From CAYWWM01 sp965198025 (GTDB taxonomy: Bacteria > Acidobacteriota > Terriglobia > 2-12-FULL-54-10), in NCBI GenBank assembly GCA_965198025.1, contig OZ240237.1, positions 2,232,001 to 2,296,000 on the forward strand: a DNA stretch of 64,000 bases. Direction: 5' to 3'. The notes under the pieces were generated by a model, which made no database searches, was not told where the DNA came from, and saw only the letters and a program-made list of their open reading frames with translations. Each line of letters opens with the position of its first letter. Within the stretch, counting starts at the first letter, position 1. Of the stretch, positions 42,724 to 52,385 are shown piece by piece. The position numbers and the translations under genes were made by a program.

Positions 42724-43503
42724 ATGACAGACAGAAAACTGAAGATTGCCGACCGCGAGTTTGGCTCGCGGCTGATTGTCGGCACGGGCAAATACCGCTC
42801 TTTTCCCGAGATGGCGCGGTGCCTGGAAGCGTCGGGCGCGGACATGGTCACGGTCGCGGTGCGCCGTGTCAACCTGACCGACCGCAGCAAGGAATCCCTC
42901 CTCGATTACATCGACCCGAAGAAGTTCTTTATCCTGCCGAACACCGCTGGCTGCTACAATGCCGATGACGCGGTGCGCACGGCACTGCTGGCGCGCGAAG
43001 TGGGCTTGGCAAATTGGATCAAGCTCGAAGTGATCGGTGACGAACAGACGCTCTTCCCCGACAATTTCCAGTTGGTGGAAGCAACCAAAGCGCTGGTCAA
43101 GGAAGGCTTTGTCGTCCTGCCCTATACGAACGACGATCTGATCAGTTGTCTGCGGCTGATTGACGCGGGCGCCGCGGCCGTGATGCCGCTCGGCGCGCCC
43201 ATCGGCTCCGGCATGGGTATCCAGAACATCTCGAACATCCGCATCCTGCTCGAGCGCATCACCGCCGTCCCGCTGATCGTGGACGCCGGCGTTGGAACGG
43301 CTTCCGACGCGGCCATCGCGATGGAACTGGGCTCTGACGGCGTGCTGATGAACACCGCCATCGCGGCCGCGCAGGAGCCGGAAGCCATGGCGCAGGCTAT
43401 GCGGCATGCGGTCGAGGCCGGACGTCTGGCCTATCTTTCCGGCCGGATGCCCAAGAAGCTCTATGCCACCGCCTCCAGCCCGCTCGAAGGCGTGGCGCGG
43501 TAA
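42724..43503 (+). CDS. thiG: Thiazole synthase ThiG
   Basis: A 259-residue TIM-barrel enzyme that forms the thiazole phosphate of thiamine from deoxyxylulose phosphate, dehydroglycine and ThiS-thiocarboxylate. GSRLIVGTGKY, the Schiff-base lysine in NWIKLEVIGDE, and the phosphate site VMPLGAPIGSGMGIQN are all present. The start MTDRKL fits the usual length; the twelve residues upstream are excluded. It is isolated: no thiS, thiF, thiH/thiO or thiE is next to it, unlike most thi operons. Confidence 0.97.
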   Translation: MTDRKLKIADREFGSRLIVGTGKYRSFPEMARCLEASGADMVTVAVRRVNLTDRSKESLLDYIDPKKFFILPNTAGCYNADDAVRTALLAREVGLANWIKLEVIGDEQTLFPDNFQLVEATKALVKEGFVVLPYTNDDLISCLRLIDAGAAAVMPLGAPIGSGMGIQNISNIRILLERITAVPLIVDAGVGTASDAAIAMELGSDGVLMNTAIAAAQEPEAMAQAMRHAVEAGRLAYLSGRMPKKLYATASSPLEGVAR

Positions 43504-43699
43504 TCTTTTCCGGAACTTCTCCAGAGATACTCGGCACACCTCCTCCGTCCGACTCTTTCCACGCCTGCACCGCCAGCCTCTGCTCCAGCTCAAGCGTGCG
43601 CCCGAGGAGATGACACGGCAGATTTCCACCGCCGCCGCCGCCCCGGACCTGTGGTATCGTAACGAAGACCAGAACAACCCTGCCCGACGGAGGCTTTCC

Positions 43700-45148
43700 A
43701 TGAAGCACCAGGCCAACAGGCACGCCAAAACAGCTCATCGATTCGGTTTCTTTGTGGCATCGGTTGCCATGCTGCTGGTTTGTCTCGCGCAAGCCGTCCA
43801 AGCGCAAGCGCCTCAAGCGGAAGCCGACCTGATCCGGATTTTTGAGCAAAACCGCCCTTACGCGATCGTGCCTGCAGATTTGTTCAACCAGCTTGGGTGG
43901 GACTTGCCGGACGGCGGCGCGACGGTAAAGGCTTTGGCGGACGACGCTCCGGGCGGGGCCTTCGACCCGCGGCAGCTTGAGTCCCTTCCTGCCGATAAGC
44001 TCGGCTACCGGGCCAAGTGGCAGGAGGTGCGTTACAACGTCTACGGCATTCCGTGGGAAATCGGCGGCCTTCACCTGACGCCCAACCAGCCTGTCCCCGG
44101 CCTGCCCACCATCGCCATCATCAACGGCGGCTCGGCCAACTTTTATGAGTTCTATGTTGACTTGTTCAACAACCCCGGCCTGGGGCAGTACCTTGCGCAG
44201 AAGGTCCCCGTTTTAATCATCACCATTCCTGGCAATTACAAGCACGGCGGTTGGGCCGGCAAGCCACCCGAGGAGCCCTATGACGAGCGCATTCCGGCCT
44301 ATCTGCTCCACGAGAACATCTCCGCCCGGGAAGCCAAGGCGCGCAATGCTATCTACACCTTCCGCGTCATCACCGAAGGCGTGCGACAGTTGATCGAGCA
44401 ATCCACCAACGGCCCGATCGTGGTCGTTGGCCACTCGACCGGCGGCGAAATCCCCTTCCTGCTGATGGAAACCAATCTGCGGCCCCGCTTCAACAGTATC
44501 TACCTCGGCTGGGGCAGCGGTGGTCCGGCAGGCTTGGGCGCGGCCATCCGCGGCCCCGAGGAACACCGGCGTAGGAATCTCGAACGGTTTTCCACCTACC
44601 CGAAACTGGCCGACCTGCGCGCGCGCGCACCCGAAGGAAATAACAGTTACATCAGCAGCCGCTACATCGGCCCGCTCAATCCGTGCCCTGGCGCGAACGA
44701 CGCCGAAGTGGCCCGCTGCTGGTTCCGGCAGGAGGAGCGCCGACGGCCGCAATTCAAGCAGGTGCTCCAGGATGCCGAGCACCAGGGCGCCGACGTCATG
44801 CAGGAACGCTACGAGCGGGAGATCCGTGACGCGCTGGCCGGCAGCGGCTTGCCCGTGGACCCCGAGGAAGTAATCGCCGACCTGTTCATCACGAACCGTG
44901 CTCCCGTCACCGGCTTCCGCAAGATGATCTGGCTCGTGGGGCGGCTCGACAACGGCCATTGGAATTTCCGCGACCCGGAGCAAGCCGCCGAAGTGCAGGT
45001 GGCCAACCAGTTCCGGAGGCACAACCCGCAGTCCACCATCCGCGTCGGCGAGTTCGATGCGCCGATCACCCATTACGGCCACATGGAGCGACCCAAACAG
45101 GTCGCTGGAGGCCTCGTGGCCGCGCTCAAGTGGCTGGTCCGGCCATAG
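43700..45148 (+). CDS. Exported alpha/beta hydrolase
   Basis: A 482-residue protein from MKHQANR (GGAGG 7 bases upstream), with a signal peptide ending in VQAQA. The nucleophile elbow VVGHSTGGEI sits near residue 250, with the preceding loop IIITIPGNYKHGG and a late His (PITHYGHMERPKQVAGG) as candidate third triad member, so it is likely a serine hydrolase on esters or lactones. The catalytic acid cannot be fixed. The methyltransferase gene starts 12 nt downstream, so both are probably one transcript. Confidence 0.82.
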   Translation: MKHQANRHAKTAHRFGFFVASVAMLLVCLAQAVQAQAPQAEADLIRIFEQNRPYAIVPADLFNQLGWDLPDGGATVKALADDAPGGAFDPRQLESLPADKLGYRAKWQEVRYNVYGIPWEIGGLHLTPNQPVPGLPTIAIINGGSANFYEFYVDLFNNPGLGQYLAQKVPVLIITIPGNYKHGGWAGKPPEEPYDERIPAYLLHENISAREAKARNAIYTFRVITEGVRQLIEQSTNGPIVVVGHSTGGEIPFLLMETNLRPRFNSIYLGWGSGGPAGLGAAIRGPEEHRRRNLERFSTYPKLADLRARAPEGNNSYISSRYIGPLNPCPGANDAEVARCWFRQEERRRPQFKQVLQDAEHQGADVMQERYEREIRDALAGSGLPVDPEEVIADLFITNRAPVTGFRKMIWLVGRLDNGHWNFRDPEQAAEVQVANQFRRHNPQSTIRVGEFDAPITHYGHMERPKQVAGGLVAALKWLVRP

Positions 45149-45160
45149 GGTGCGGCGCCC

Positions 45161-45829
45161 ATGCACGACCTCGATCTGCAGATCGATTACTGGAATCGTG
45201 TCGGGCCTACCAAACCGTTTCGTCATCCGGTTGACCTCGACCGCCTGTGGGAATTGCTTGCCCCGGACAGTCGCATCCTCGATTTCGGCTGCGGCTACGG
45301 CCGGGTCTTAGGGCTTCTGCTTGCCGAAGGATTCACGAACCTCATCGGCTTCGACCCAGCTCCGGCCATGGTGGACGAAGCGCAACGGAACCTTCCCGCG
45401 GTCCAATTTCAATTGCTGAAAGATCCTCCGCGCTTGCCTCTGCCCGGCTGGTCGGTTGACGCCTTTCTGCTCACTAGCGTCCTCACCTGCGTTCCGACTG
45501 ATGAGGGCCAGACGGATGTGATTCAGGAAGCGCAGCGGGTGCTAAAACCCGGAGGCCTTCTCTACATTACGGATTTGTGGCTGCAGACGGACGCGCGCAA
45601 CATCGAGCGCTATGTGCGTGACGTGGACAAGTACGGCGTGTACGGTGTGTTCGACTTGCCGGAGGGGGTTACCGTGCGGCACCACGACCGCCGGTGGATT
45701 GAAGCCCTGACCAGCCAATTCGATCTCGTATCGCTCGAGGAAATCCAGGTCACGACCATGAACGGGCATTCAGCGCATGGTTTTCAGTGGCTTGGTCGAA
45801 AAGTCGCTGCGGGTTCAGGCCAGTCTTGA
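45161..45829 (+). CDS. Class I SAM-dependent methyltransferase
   Basis: A 222-residue protein with the SAM motif I ILDFGCGYGRVLGLLLAEG and motif II (IGFDPAPAMVDEA), then LKPGGLLYITDLWLQ. Typical of small-molecule methyltransferases; the acceptor is unknown. It lies 12 nt after the exported hydrolase, but its product is cytoplasmic. The C terminus (HGFQWLG) suggests a lid region. Confidence 0.9.
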   Translation: MHDLDLQIDYWNRVGPTKPFRHPVDLDRLWELLAPDSRILDFGCGYGRVLGLLLAEGFTNLIGFDPAPAMVDEAQRNLPAVQFQLLKDPPRLPLPGWSVDAFLLTSVLTCVPTDEGQTDVIQEAQRVLKPGGLLYITDLWLQTDARNIERYVRDVDKYGVYGVFDLPEGVTVRHHDRRWIEALTSQFDLVSLEEIQVTTMNGHSAHGFQWLGRKVAAGSGQS

Positions 45830-45849
45830 GCGCTGCATGCACCATGCCC

Positions 45850-45878
45850 TTGGAACAACAGGCAGATTGGAGTATATT
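45850..45878 (+). promoter_or_regulatory. Sigma-70-like promoter for the PuuD-like/propeller operon
   Basis: TTGGAA, 17-nt spacer, TATATT (4/6 and 5/6 matches) lies 70 nt before the ATG of the membrane protein. It may drive the following genes including propeller 1. Confidence 0.5.
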
Positions 45879-45948
45879 GAGACACGGTTTGGGAGGCGGC
45901 CCGCGAACGCTCGCGAAAATTCGATCATCCTAGAAGAGGGAGGCGGAA

Positions 45949-46578
45949 ATGGCGCTATCAGATCTGTTCGGCGATATACATTTGTTCTTTCGGTGGCTGC
46001 ACGTGATTGCAGGGATCATGTGGATTGGACTCCTGTACTTCTTTAACATGGTCAATGTGCCTCTGCAGGCCGCCTTGGACGACGCAGGGAAAAAGGCCGT
46101 CAACCCGAAGCTGATGCCGCGGGCTCTTTGGTGGTTCCGCTGGAGCGCGATGTTCACCTTTCTGGCCGGACTCGTCCTGTTTACCCTCATTTATATGTAC
46201 ACACCGGGCGCAGGCTTCGGGCCGAGTTCCCAGTTCTTCGAGGCGGATGGGGCCGTCGCCGACCGAGCTTGGTGGATCATGTTCGGCATGCTGCTCGCGA
46301 CAGTGATGTGGTTCAACGTGTGGTTCATTATATGGCCCGCCCAGCAGAAGATTTTAGGCGGCAAGGCCAGCCCGGATGAGCTTCCCCCGCTCCGCCGACG
46401 CGCCTTCCTCGCGTCCCGGACCAACACCTATCTTTCGGGTCCCATGTTGTTCGGAATGCTTGCGCCGAGCCACTTCGGCGCGATTGATTTCCCCGCTTTG
46501 CTTGTCTTCGGGGGAATGGGTTTGCTCGCGATCTGGCTTGCCATCAGTTCCTCGTCTAAGGTAGGAACATCGATCTAG
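45949..46578 (+). CDS. Urate-hydroxylase PuuD-like multi-pass membrane protein
   Basis: A 209-residue membrane protein from MALSDLFGDIH (GAGGGAGGCGGAA upstream) with about five or six hydrophobic helices. HLFFRWLHVIAGIMWIGLLYFFN, in part HVIAGIMWIG, and FNVWFIIWPAQQKILGG resemble the membrane half of PuuD-type urate hydroxylases, which carry a C-terminal cytochrome c. That heme domain is missing here, so urate oxidation is doubtful; a heme or electron-handling membrane role is possible. The propeller 1 gene starts 58 nt downstream, so both may be one operon. Confidence 0.8.
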   Translation: MALSDLFGDIHLFFRWLHVIAGIMWIGLLYFFNMVNVPLQAALDDAGKKAVNPKLMPRALWWFRWSAMFTFLAGLVLFTLIYMYTPGAGFGPSSQFFEADGAVADRAWWIMFGMLLATVMWFNVWFIIWPAQQKILGGKASPDELPPLRRRAFLASRTNTYLSGPMLFGMLAPSHFGAIDFPALLVFGGMGLLAIWLAISSSSKVGTSI

Positions 46579-46636
46579 CTCGGCAGTCGTCGAAGGAGAG
46601 GCTGAGAATCCGCAGGTGCATTCAAGGAGGGACGAA

Positions 46637-48844
46637 ATGACGAAGCGCTTCCGAGTGCGGCGGGCCGCAATCTCGACGGGGCTGATCCTTGCTCTCGGCG
46701 CGGCTGCTGGAGCCGTGCTGACGAGCACTCCAATCGGAGAACAGGCAACGCTGTTCCGCAGGCCGACCGGGCAACCGCAAATGGTTTCCTACGTGCCACT
46801 CCCGGCCATGGGCGCCGCGATGTGCGAGTGGGTCCCAGCGAGTGCCAGCTCAACTCTGGCTACAGCCTTCCCGCAGGACTCCCCCGTTTACAGCCCCTCC
46901 CAGACCCAGGCCGAAACCGCCACGCGCGAGCCGCTGCGCGCCGTGCGCGATAATACCTTTTCCTTCAGTTCGGTTGCCGTGGACGTGGCTCGTAACGAAG
47001 TCGTGATGACCGACGAGAACCTCTTCAGCATCCTGGTCTATGACCGCACGACGAACACTCCTCCCACCGCCAGGATGAGCGAGCCAAAGCGCAGAATTGC
47101 CGGCCTCGCCACGGAAATCGAGTTCCAGTGTGGTCTTTATATCGATCCGGGTTCCGGCGACATCTTCGCCGTCAACAATGACACGATTGACAAACTCGTG
47201 ATCTTTTCTCGCGAGGCCCGGGGGAATGTGCCGCCCGACCGCCATCTGGAGACGCCGCACGGCACCTTCGGCATCGCTGTAGCCGAGGAAGCACAGGAGC
47301 TGTTCCTCACCGTGCAGCATGACAGCGCCGTCGTGGTCTACAACAAGATGGCCGATGGAGAAGAGGCGCCCATTCGCCTGCTGCAGGGAAGCCGAACCCG
47401 CCTGGCCGATCCCCACGGCATCGCCGTGGATGAGGAGAGCGGCCTGATGTTCATTACCAATCATGGCTCGGTGCATGATGTCAGCGAGGATGGCTATCAG
47501 GACCCTTCGCGCCCGACTGAATCGAGGCCGAATTGGCCGCTCAGCCGGCGCTACGCCGTGCCCGGCTCCGGGCAGCTCCTGCCTCCCGCGATTACCGTCC
47601 ATGACATCAACGCCAGCGGCGACGCACCTCCCCTGCGCGTCATTGAAGGCCCTAAGACCCAAATGAACTGGCCCACTGGCATCGCTTTTGACCCCGAGCG
47701 GAACGAGCTCTTCGTCGCCAACGATGCCGGCGATTCCGTGCTGGTATTTGATGCAGACGCCGACGGCGACACAGCTCCCATCCGGGTCCTGAAAGGGCCT
47801 CGAAGCAAGATCAAGAACCCCACCGGCATTTTTGTGGACGTTCAGAACGACGAGCTCTGGGTCACCAATTTCGGCAACCATTCGGCCACCGTCTACCGCC
47901 GTTCGGCAGGCGGCGATACCGAGCCGCTGCGCGTGATTCGCGCCGCCCCGTCCGGCAAGTCCGCATTGATGATCGGCAACCCCGGCGCCATCGCCTACGA
48001 CACCAAGCGCGAAGAGGTTCTGGTTCCCAACTGAGTGGCCCACCCGCAGATTGCGGCCTTCCCCAGGTTGGCGGATGGACCAGCAAATGTCACCCGCTCG
48101 GTTTCCGGTCAGAAGACCTATTTGGGCCGGACCATGCACGGCATCCGGTATGACGCCATGCATGACGAATTCATCGTTCCGAACCAGTTTGCCCAGGCCA
48201 TCCTGGTTTTTGCCGGCGACTCCGACGGAGAAGTGCCTCCCATTCGGATCATCCAGGGACCGGATACCATGCTGCACGATCCGGACCGCGTCGATGTCGA
48301 CCCCGTCCATAACGAAATTCTCATTCCCGAGGATGACAAGATCCTCGTATTTCCCCGCGAAGCAAACGGCAACGTGGCCCCCATCCGCGTGTTGACGAGC
48401 GCTGGAAACGACCTCGGCGAGGTGAACACCGACCCCATCCGCAACCTGCTTGTGGTCGGCGGGTCCACGCGGAATCGAGGAGGGCGACAGCACGCTCTCA
48501 TGACCTTCGATCGCACCGCCCAGGGCGACGTCGAACCCCGCACCATGATTACCGGTCCGAACAGCGGTTTCCACGGCGGCGCGCGCATGGCTATTAACAC
48601 GAACCGCGGTCTGGCGTTCGGGACTGTCCGTGGCAATCAAGTCGCTTCCGCTGAGAGCTACGTTGGCGTCTGGAACTACGCCGAGCACGACGGAGATGCG
48701 CCGCCGCTCTACACCATCGGGGGCCCCGGCGGCATGCTCCGCCAGCCGCGCGGTGTGACGCTCGATCCGAAAAACAAAACCCTGATCGTCTCGGACAAGT
48801 ACTTGAACGCGGTCATCTCGTACTATTTCCCCGAGGTCTTCTGA
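46637..48844 (+). CDS. Predicted selenoprotein: exported NHL-like beta-propeller 1 (U466)
   Basis: Read through one TGA (48032-48034) the gene gives 735 residues; ordinary callers would split it there. ATG has AAGGAGGGACGAA upstream. An N-terminal signal or anchor is followed by PAMGAAMCEWVPASAS (Cys63) and about twelve repeats like NELFVANDAGDSVLVF and DELWVTNFGNHSATVY, enough for two six-bladed propellers. The only other Cys is C165 in EFQCGLYID. The TGA codes the residue after VPN in repeat seven, where other repeats have F, D, Q or N, and is followed by VAHPQIAAF. The paralog at 56284 has a TGA at the same aligned position. A SECIS-like hairpin begins 25 nt downstream. Its enzymatic or electron-transfer role is unknown; surface-located redox or binding is inferred. 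Confidence 0.85.
48059..48075 (+). promoter_or_regulatory. SECIS-like hairpin of propeller 1
   Basis: TTCCCCA-GGT-TGGCGGA folds with A-U, C-G, C-G at the tip, a C-C mismatch, then C-G, U-G, U-A; the GGU loop starts 32 nt after the UGA. It is weaker than in the other two genes but keeps the same tip and spacing as propeller 2. Confidence 0.6.
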
Positions 48845-48905
48845 TACTCGGTCCATACATCTGCAACGCATCCCGGCCCAGACGGGGCTGACGAGGAGGA
48901 ACGTC

Positions 48906-49874
48906 ATGAACAGGAAGATGTATTGCGCTTGCATGGTTGTCGCGCTTTTCGCCGTGGCTCCCCATGCCGACGCACAGGACCCGGCCGAAGCCCACGTCGC
49001 CGCAGCCCGCGCCGCCGCCGGGCAGGACTATACCCGCATGTTCGATAACCTCTGCTCAGCCTCGGTGCTGGAGCCGCGCGGCCCGCGTCCGGCCAGGCCC
49101 TACCCGCCGCCCGCTTCGGATTGGGACGCCGAACCTCACAAAGTTTTTGACAACCTGTACTATGTCGGCAGCAAGACGGTCGCGGCGTGGGCCGTTACCA
49201 CCTCTGAAGGCATCATCATCCTCGACGCCCTCTTTGAGTACTCTGTCGAAGAAGAAATCGTGAACGGCCTCCGGAAGCTGGGGCTCGACCCGGCTGACAT
49301 CAAGTACGTCATCGTCAGCCACGCTCACGGCGACCACTACGCAGGCGCCCCCTATCTGCAGAATCGCCTGAACGCCCGCATCCTCCTGGGTGGGCCGGAC
49401 TGGGACTATCTGGCGGACCAGCGCAATCCCAACAAACCCCGCCGCGATATCGCCGTTACCGATGGCCAGGAACTCACCCTAGGCGATACTACGATCACTA
49501 TGTATCTCACCCCCGGCCACACCCCCGGCACGATTTCCTATCTGGTCCCGTTGCACGACGGGCGCGGCGAGCACCTCGGCGCCATGTGGGGCGGCACGTC
49601 CTTCAACTTCACGCCGGCGGCGGAGAACTTCCGCATCTACGCCAACTCCGCGCAGAGGTTCGCCGACGTTGTCCGTAACAATCCGGTCGACGTAGTCCTG
49701 ACAAACCATCCCCAGAACAGCCGTGTGTTCGAGAAGATCACCATGCTCCGAGGACGGCAGGACTACGAGCCGCATCCGTTCGTTGTCGGCAAGGAGAGCC
49801 AGTTGAATCTTCTGACCGTCGCCAACGAATGCGCGCAGGCGCAGCTCGCCCAGCTGGCTGCCGGGAGCCGTTAA
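48906..49874 (+). CDS. Exported metallo-beta-lactamase-fold hydrolase
   Basis: A 322-residue protein from MNRKMYC (GAGGAGGAACGTC upstream) with a signal peptide ending in ADAQD. Zinc ligands HAHGDH (in SHAHGDHYAG) and the later His in GHTPGTISY are present; the order and WGGTSFNF resemble subclass B3-like or related broad MBL hydrolases. A final His (NHPQNS) completes the set. It lies 61 nt downstream of propeller 1 on the same strand. Antibiotic hydrolysis is possible but unproven; it may act on a lactone or ester. Confidence 0.88.
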   Translation: MNRKMYCACMVVALFAVAPHADAQDPAEAHVAAARAAAGQDYTRMFDNLCSASVLEPRGPRPARPYPPPASDWDAEPHKVFDNLYYVGSKTVAAWAVTTSEGIIILDALFEYSVEEEIVNGLRKLGLDPADIKYVIVSHAHGDHYAGAPYLQNRLNARILLGGPDWDYLADQRNPNKPRRDIAVTDGQELTLGDTTITMYLTPGHTPGTISYLVPLHDGRGEHLGAMWGGTSFNFTPAAENFRIYANSAQRFADVVRNNPVDVVLTNHPQNSRVFEKITMLRGRQDYEPHPFVVGKESQLNLLTVANECAQAQLAQLAAGSR

Positions 49875-49921
49875 GAAGAATGCCGGCGGTTGATCCCAGC
49901 TCCCGCTGGAGGAGGTGAGTC

Positions 49922-50872
49922 ATGCCATTGCAACGAACGCACTGGATGCGGCATCCATCCCCCGTTTCCGTTTCCTTCGCTGCAGTCATCGCGCTCGTGC
50001 TCCTCATCCCGGGCCGTCCCCTGGCCCAGCAGTCCACGCAGCACCTCAATCCCGTGATTGACAAACTGTCGAAGGGTCAGCCCGTTTTCGGCCTGAACAC
50101 CGGCGACCTGTCGCTCCAAAACGCTCGCTCGGCGGCCCGCGCGGATGTGGACTTCATCTATGTGGACATGGAGCACAACCCCCTCGACTTCCCTTCCCTG
50201 CAGGCGTTTCTGCTCGGGATGTCCGACCGAGGATTGATTCTCCGCAAAGGCAGCCTGCAGCCGAACGTCGCTCTGTTTGCACGTTTTCCACCCGAAGCCG
50301 ACGAGGGGGCCTGGGTCGTGAAGCAGGCGCTCGACATCGGCCTGATGGGCGTCATTTTTAACGGGGTGGATACCAGGGAGCAGGCCCTGGCCGCCGTCCA
50401 AAGCATGCGTTATCCGCAGATGCGCGACTCGCGCTACCCGGAGCCAGTCGGCAATCGTGGCTCCGGCGCCGCCAACGCTTCCTGGGCCTGGGGTGTCTCC
50501 AGCGAAGAGTATGTCCGTCGCGCCGACCTCTGGCCCCTCAACCCTGAAGGCGACTTGTTGGCCATCGTCATGATCGAATCTGCCGAAGGCGTGCAGAACC
50601 TGGATGAGATCCTCTCCGTCCCCGGCGTCGGCATGGCATTCATCGGGGCGGCTGGCGATCTGCATATGTCGCTCGGCGTTCCCCGCAGCGAACCCGAAGT
50701 CGAAGCCGCCCGACAGACGATCCTTCGCGCCTGCCTGGCTCATAACGTCGCCTGCGGCATCACGCCTACCAGCGCCGCCGACGCCGTCCGACGTCTCGAA
50801 GAAGGCTGGAAGATGATCCGCTCCTCCGTCGAAATGATCCGCGAAACCCGCGGCCTGCTGGACCGGCGCTAG
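49922..50872 (+). CDS. HpcH/HpaI family aldolase with signal peptide
   Basis: A 316-residue TIM-barrel aldolase of the HpcH/HpaI type, which cleaves or forms 4-hydroxy-2-oxo acids with a divalent metal and pyruvate enolate. VDFIYVDMEHNPLDF, the Glu in IVMIESAEGVQNLDEI and the GVGMAFIGAAGDLHMSLG region match. The N terminus carries a signal peptide (ALVLLIPGRPLAQQ), surprising for this cytoplasmic family. It follows the MBL gene by 47 nt (GGAGG upstream) and is probably co-transcribed. Confidence 0.9.
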   Translation: MPLQRTHWMRHPSPVSVSFAAVIALVLLIPGRPLAQQSTQHLNPVIDKLSKGQPVFGLNTGDLSLQNARSAARADVDFIYVDMEHNPLDFPSLQAFLLGMSDRGLILRKGSLQPNVALFARFPPEADEGAWVVKQALDIGLMGVIFNGVDTREQALAAVQSMRYPQMRDSRYPEPVGNRGSGAANASWAWGVSSEEYVRRADLWPLNPEGDLLAIVMIESAEGVQNLDEILSVPGVGMAFIGAAGDLHMSLGVPRSEPEVEAARQTILRACLAHNVACGITPTSAADAVRRLEEGWKMIRSSVEMIRETRGLLDRR

Positions 50873-50978
50873 CCGCGCGCCAAAAAACGCGGCCCGATTC
50901 CCTGCCCGCAGGTGTATCATTTCCACAGTCGGTCCCGACACGAGGCCGACCCGGAATTCCTGCCCAGGAGGCGTTCCC

Positions 50979-51401
50979 ATGAGAGGGAAAGCTTGCGGCC
51001 TTTTTGCCCCGGTTGCAATCATCCTCGGCTTCCTTCTTGCCGCGTTCCCTGCGCCGGCGCACCATTCTTTCGCATCGCTCTTCGACCGCGAGAAGCCCAT
51101 CGAAATTACCGGAACGGTCACCAAAGTCGAGTGGATGAACCCGCACATTTACTATTACGTTGACGTGAAGGATGACCCCGGCAACGTGACGAACTACGCC
51201 GTGGAGGGTGGCACTCCGAACCGCCTTTACCGGCTCGGCTGGAGAAAGGATTCGCTGCGTGTCGGCGACGTGATCACTGTCTCCGGCTTCCGAGCCAAGA
51301 ACAGGTCGAACCTCCTCAGCGGCAGGATTGTGACTTTCCCCGATGGAAGCCGCGTATTCGCCGCATCCCCCGACGACGGCGGCCCCGGCCCACAGCGTTA
51401 A
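50979..51401 (+). CDS. DUF6152-type small exported protein
   Basis: A 140-residue protein with a signal peptide ending in APAHH, leaving an exported beta-rich domain of the DUF6152 type: HHSFASLFDREKPIEITGTV, in part shown, then VEWMNPHIYYYVDV. The conserved N-terminal His pair and MNPH suggest a metal site. The biochemical role is unknown. It is followed on the same strand by the 272-residue exported protein, a pairing I have seen in related genomes, from memory. Confidence 0.85.
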   Translation: MRGKACGLFAPVAIILGFLLAAFPAPAHHSFASLFDREKPIEITGTVTKVEWMNPHIYYYVDVKDDPGNVTNYAVEGGTPNRLYRLGWRKDSLRVGDVITVSGFRAKNRSNLLSGRIVTFPDGSRVFAASPDDGGPGPQR

Positions 51402-51456
51402 TCTCTTGCGGTGTCGCCTTGGTCGATCAAAATCCGAAATCGGAGGTTTCCCTCCC

Positions 51457-52275
51457 ATGAACGATCGATACCATCTTATTCTGGCTACGACCGCGGTCTT
51501 CTGGACTACCGGAAGCATCCTGCTGTCGGCGACTCCCGCTGCAGCACAGGAACCCGCCTCCATGGCCGAGGCTCGCATGGCCCTGCCCCAGCCGGAGCCT
51601 CACGGCGCCTGGTGGTACACCGGAGACGCCCCGCCGGCTATCCCTGATCCTCCTGATCTTACCGGGGTCTGGTACGGCGGAAGCAGCGGTGACCTGTCCC
51701 AGTACACGCTGCCGGGCCAGGAAATGATTCTCACGCCCTATGGCCAGACGCGCTACGATACCGTCGATCACGCCAAGGACCCCAACACCTATTGTCTCCC
51801 CGCCGGCCCTGCTCGGATGATGATGATGGCGCATCCCTCTATGATCATTCAGCGGCCTGACGTCATCGCCATGCTCACGGAATCCCAGCGCACCTATCGG
51901 CTCGTCTATCTCGACGGCCGCAGTCATCCGGACGACATAGCAGATTACCCCGAATGGATGGGCAGTTCGATGGGTCACTGGGAAGGCGACACGCTTGTGG
52001 TAGACACGGTGGGTGTCAATGAACGCACTTGGCTCGATACCGCCGGGCATGAGCACAGCGAGCAACTCAAGATGACCGAGCGATACCGCTTGCTTGATCC
52101 CAATACCCTCGAGATGATCGTCACATACGACGATCCGGTGTTTTTCGTTCAGCCGTTTACCACGCGCAGACTCGCCAAGCGCCAGATTGGCGACCGCATC
52201 ATGGATCACTCCTGCCTTGAGAACGAAAAGGACATCATCAACCTGGTGCCCACCATCGGAGAAGAGGGACGATAG
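51457..52275 (+). CDS. Exported protein of unknown function
   Basis: A 272-residue protein from MNDRYHL. The signal peptide ends in PAAAQ. The mature protein is probably a beta-rich barrel: DLTGVWYGG near residue 72, GHWEGDTLVVDTVGVNERTW in the middle and MTERYRLLDPNTLEM near residue 215 are motifs common to a family of acidobacterial and planctomycete exported proteins found with DUF6152. No catalytic residue can be named. It ends the gene run that starts after propeller 1. Confidence 0.78.
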   Translation: MNDRYHLILATTAVFWTTGSILLSATPAAAQEPASMAEARMALPQPEPHGAWWYTGDAPPAIPDPPDLTGVWYGGSSGDLSQYTLPGQEMILTPYGQTRYDTVDHAKDPNTYCLPAGPARMMMMAHPSMIIQRPDVIAMLTESQRTYRLVYLDGRSHPDDIADYPEWMGSSMGHWEGDTLVVDTVGVNERTWLDTAGHEHSEQLKMTERYRLLDPNTLEMIVTYDDPVFFVQPFTTRRLAKRQIGDRIMDHSCLENEKDIINLVPTIGEEGR

Positions 52276-52385
52276 TGCGCCGGCACCCAGAGCTGAGTTC
52301 CTAGCCTTTCCGTCTTTCGTATCGAGTTGTATTTCTGGAAGACGAAGAAGGTGTAAGTTTTCTATAATCAATAATTTGCTAAATT

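Noticed and set aside
42556..43728. 390-aa minus-strand frame over thiG
   Set aside because: ThiG is complete and recognised on the plus strand.
46850..48934. 694-aa open frame on the minus strand across propeller 1
   Set aside because: It is antisense to a gene with clear propeller repeats and a signal peptide; long antisense frames are common in GC-rich DNA and it has no family-like sequence.
49871..51148. 425-aa minus-strand frame over the aldolase and DUF6152 genes
   Set aside because: Both plus-strand genes have signal peptides, ribosome sites and family motifs.
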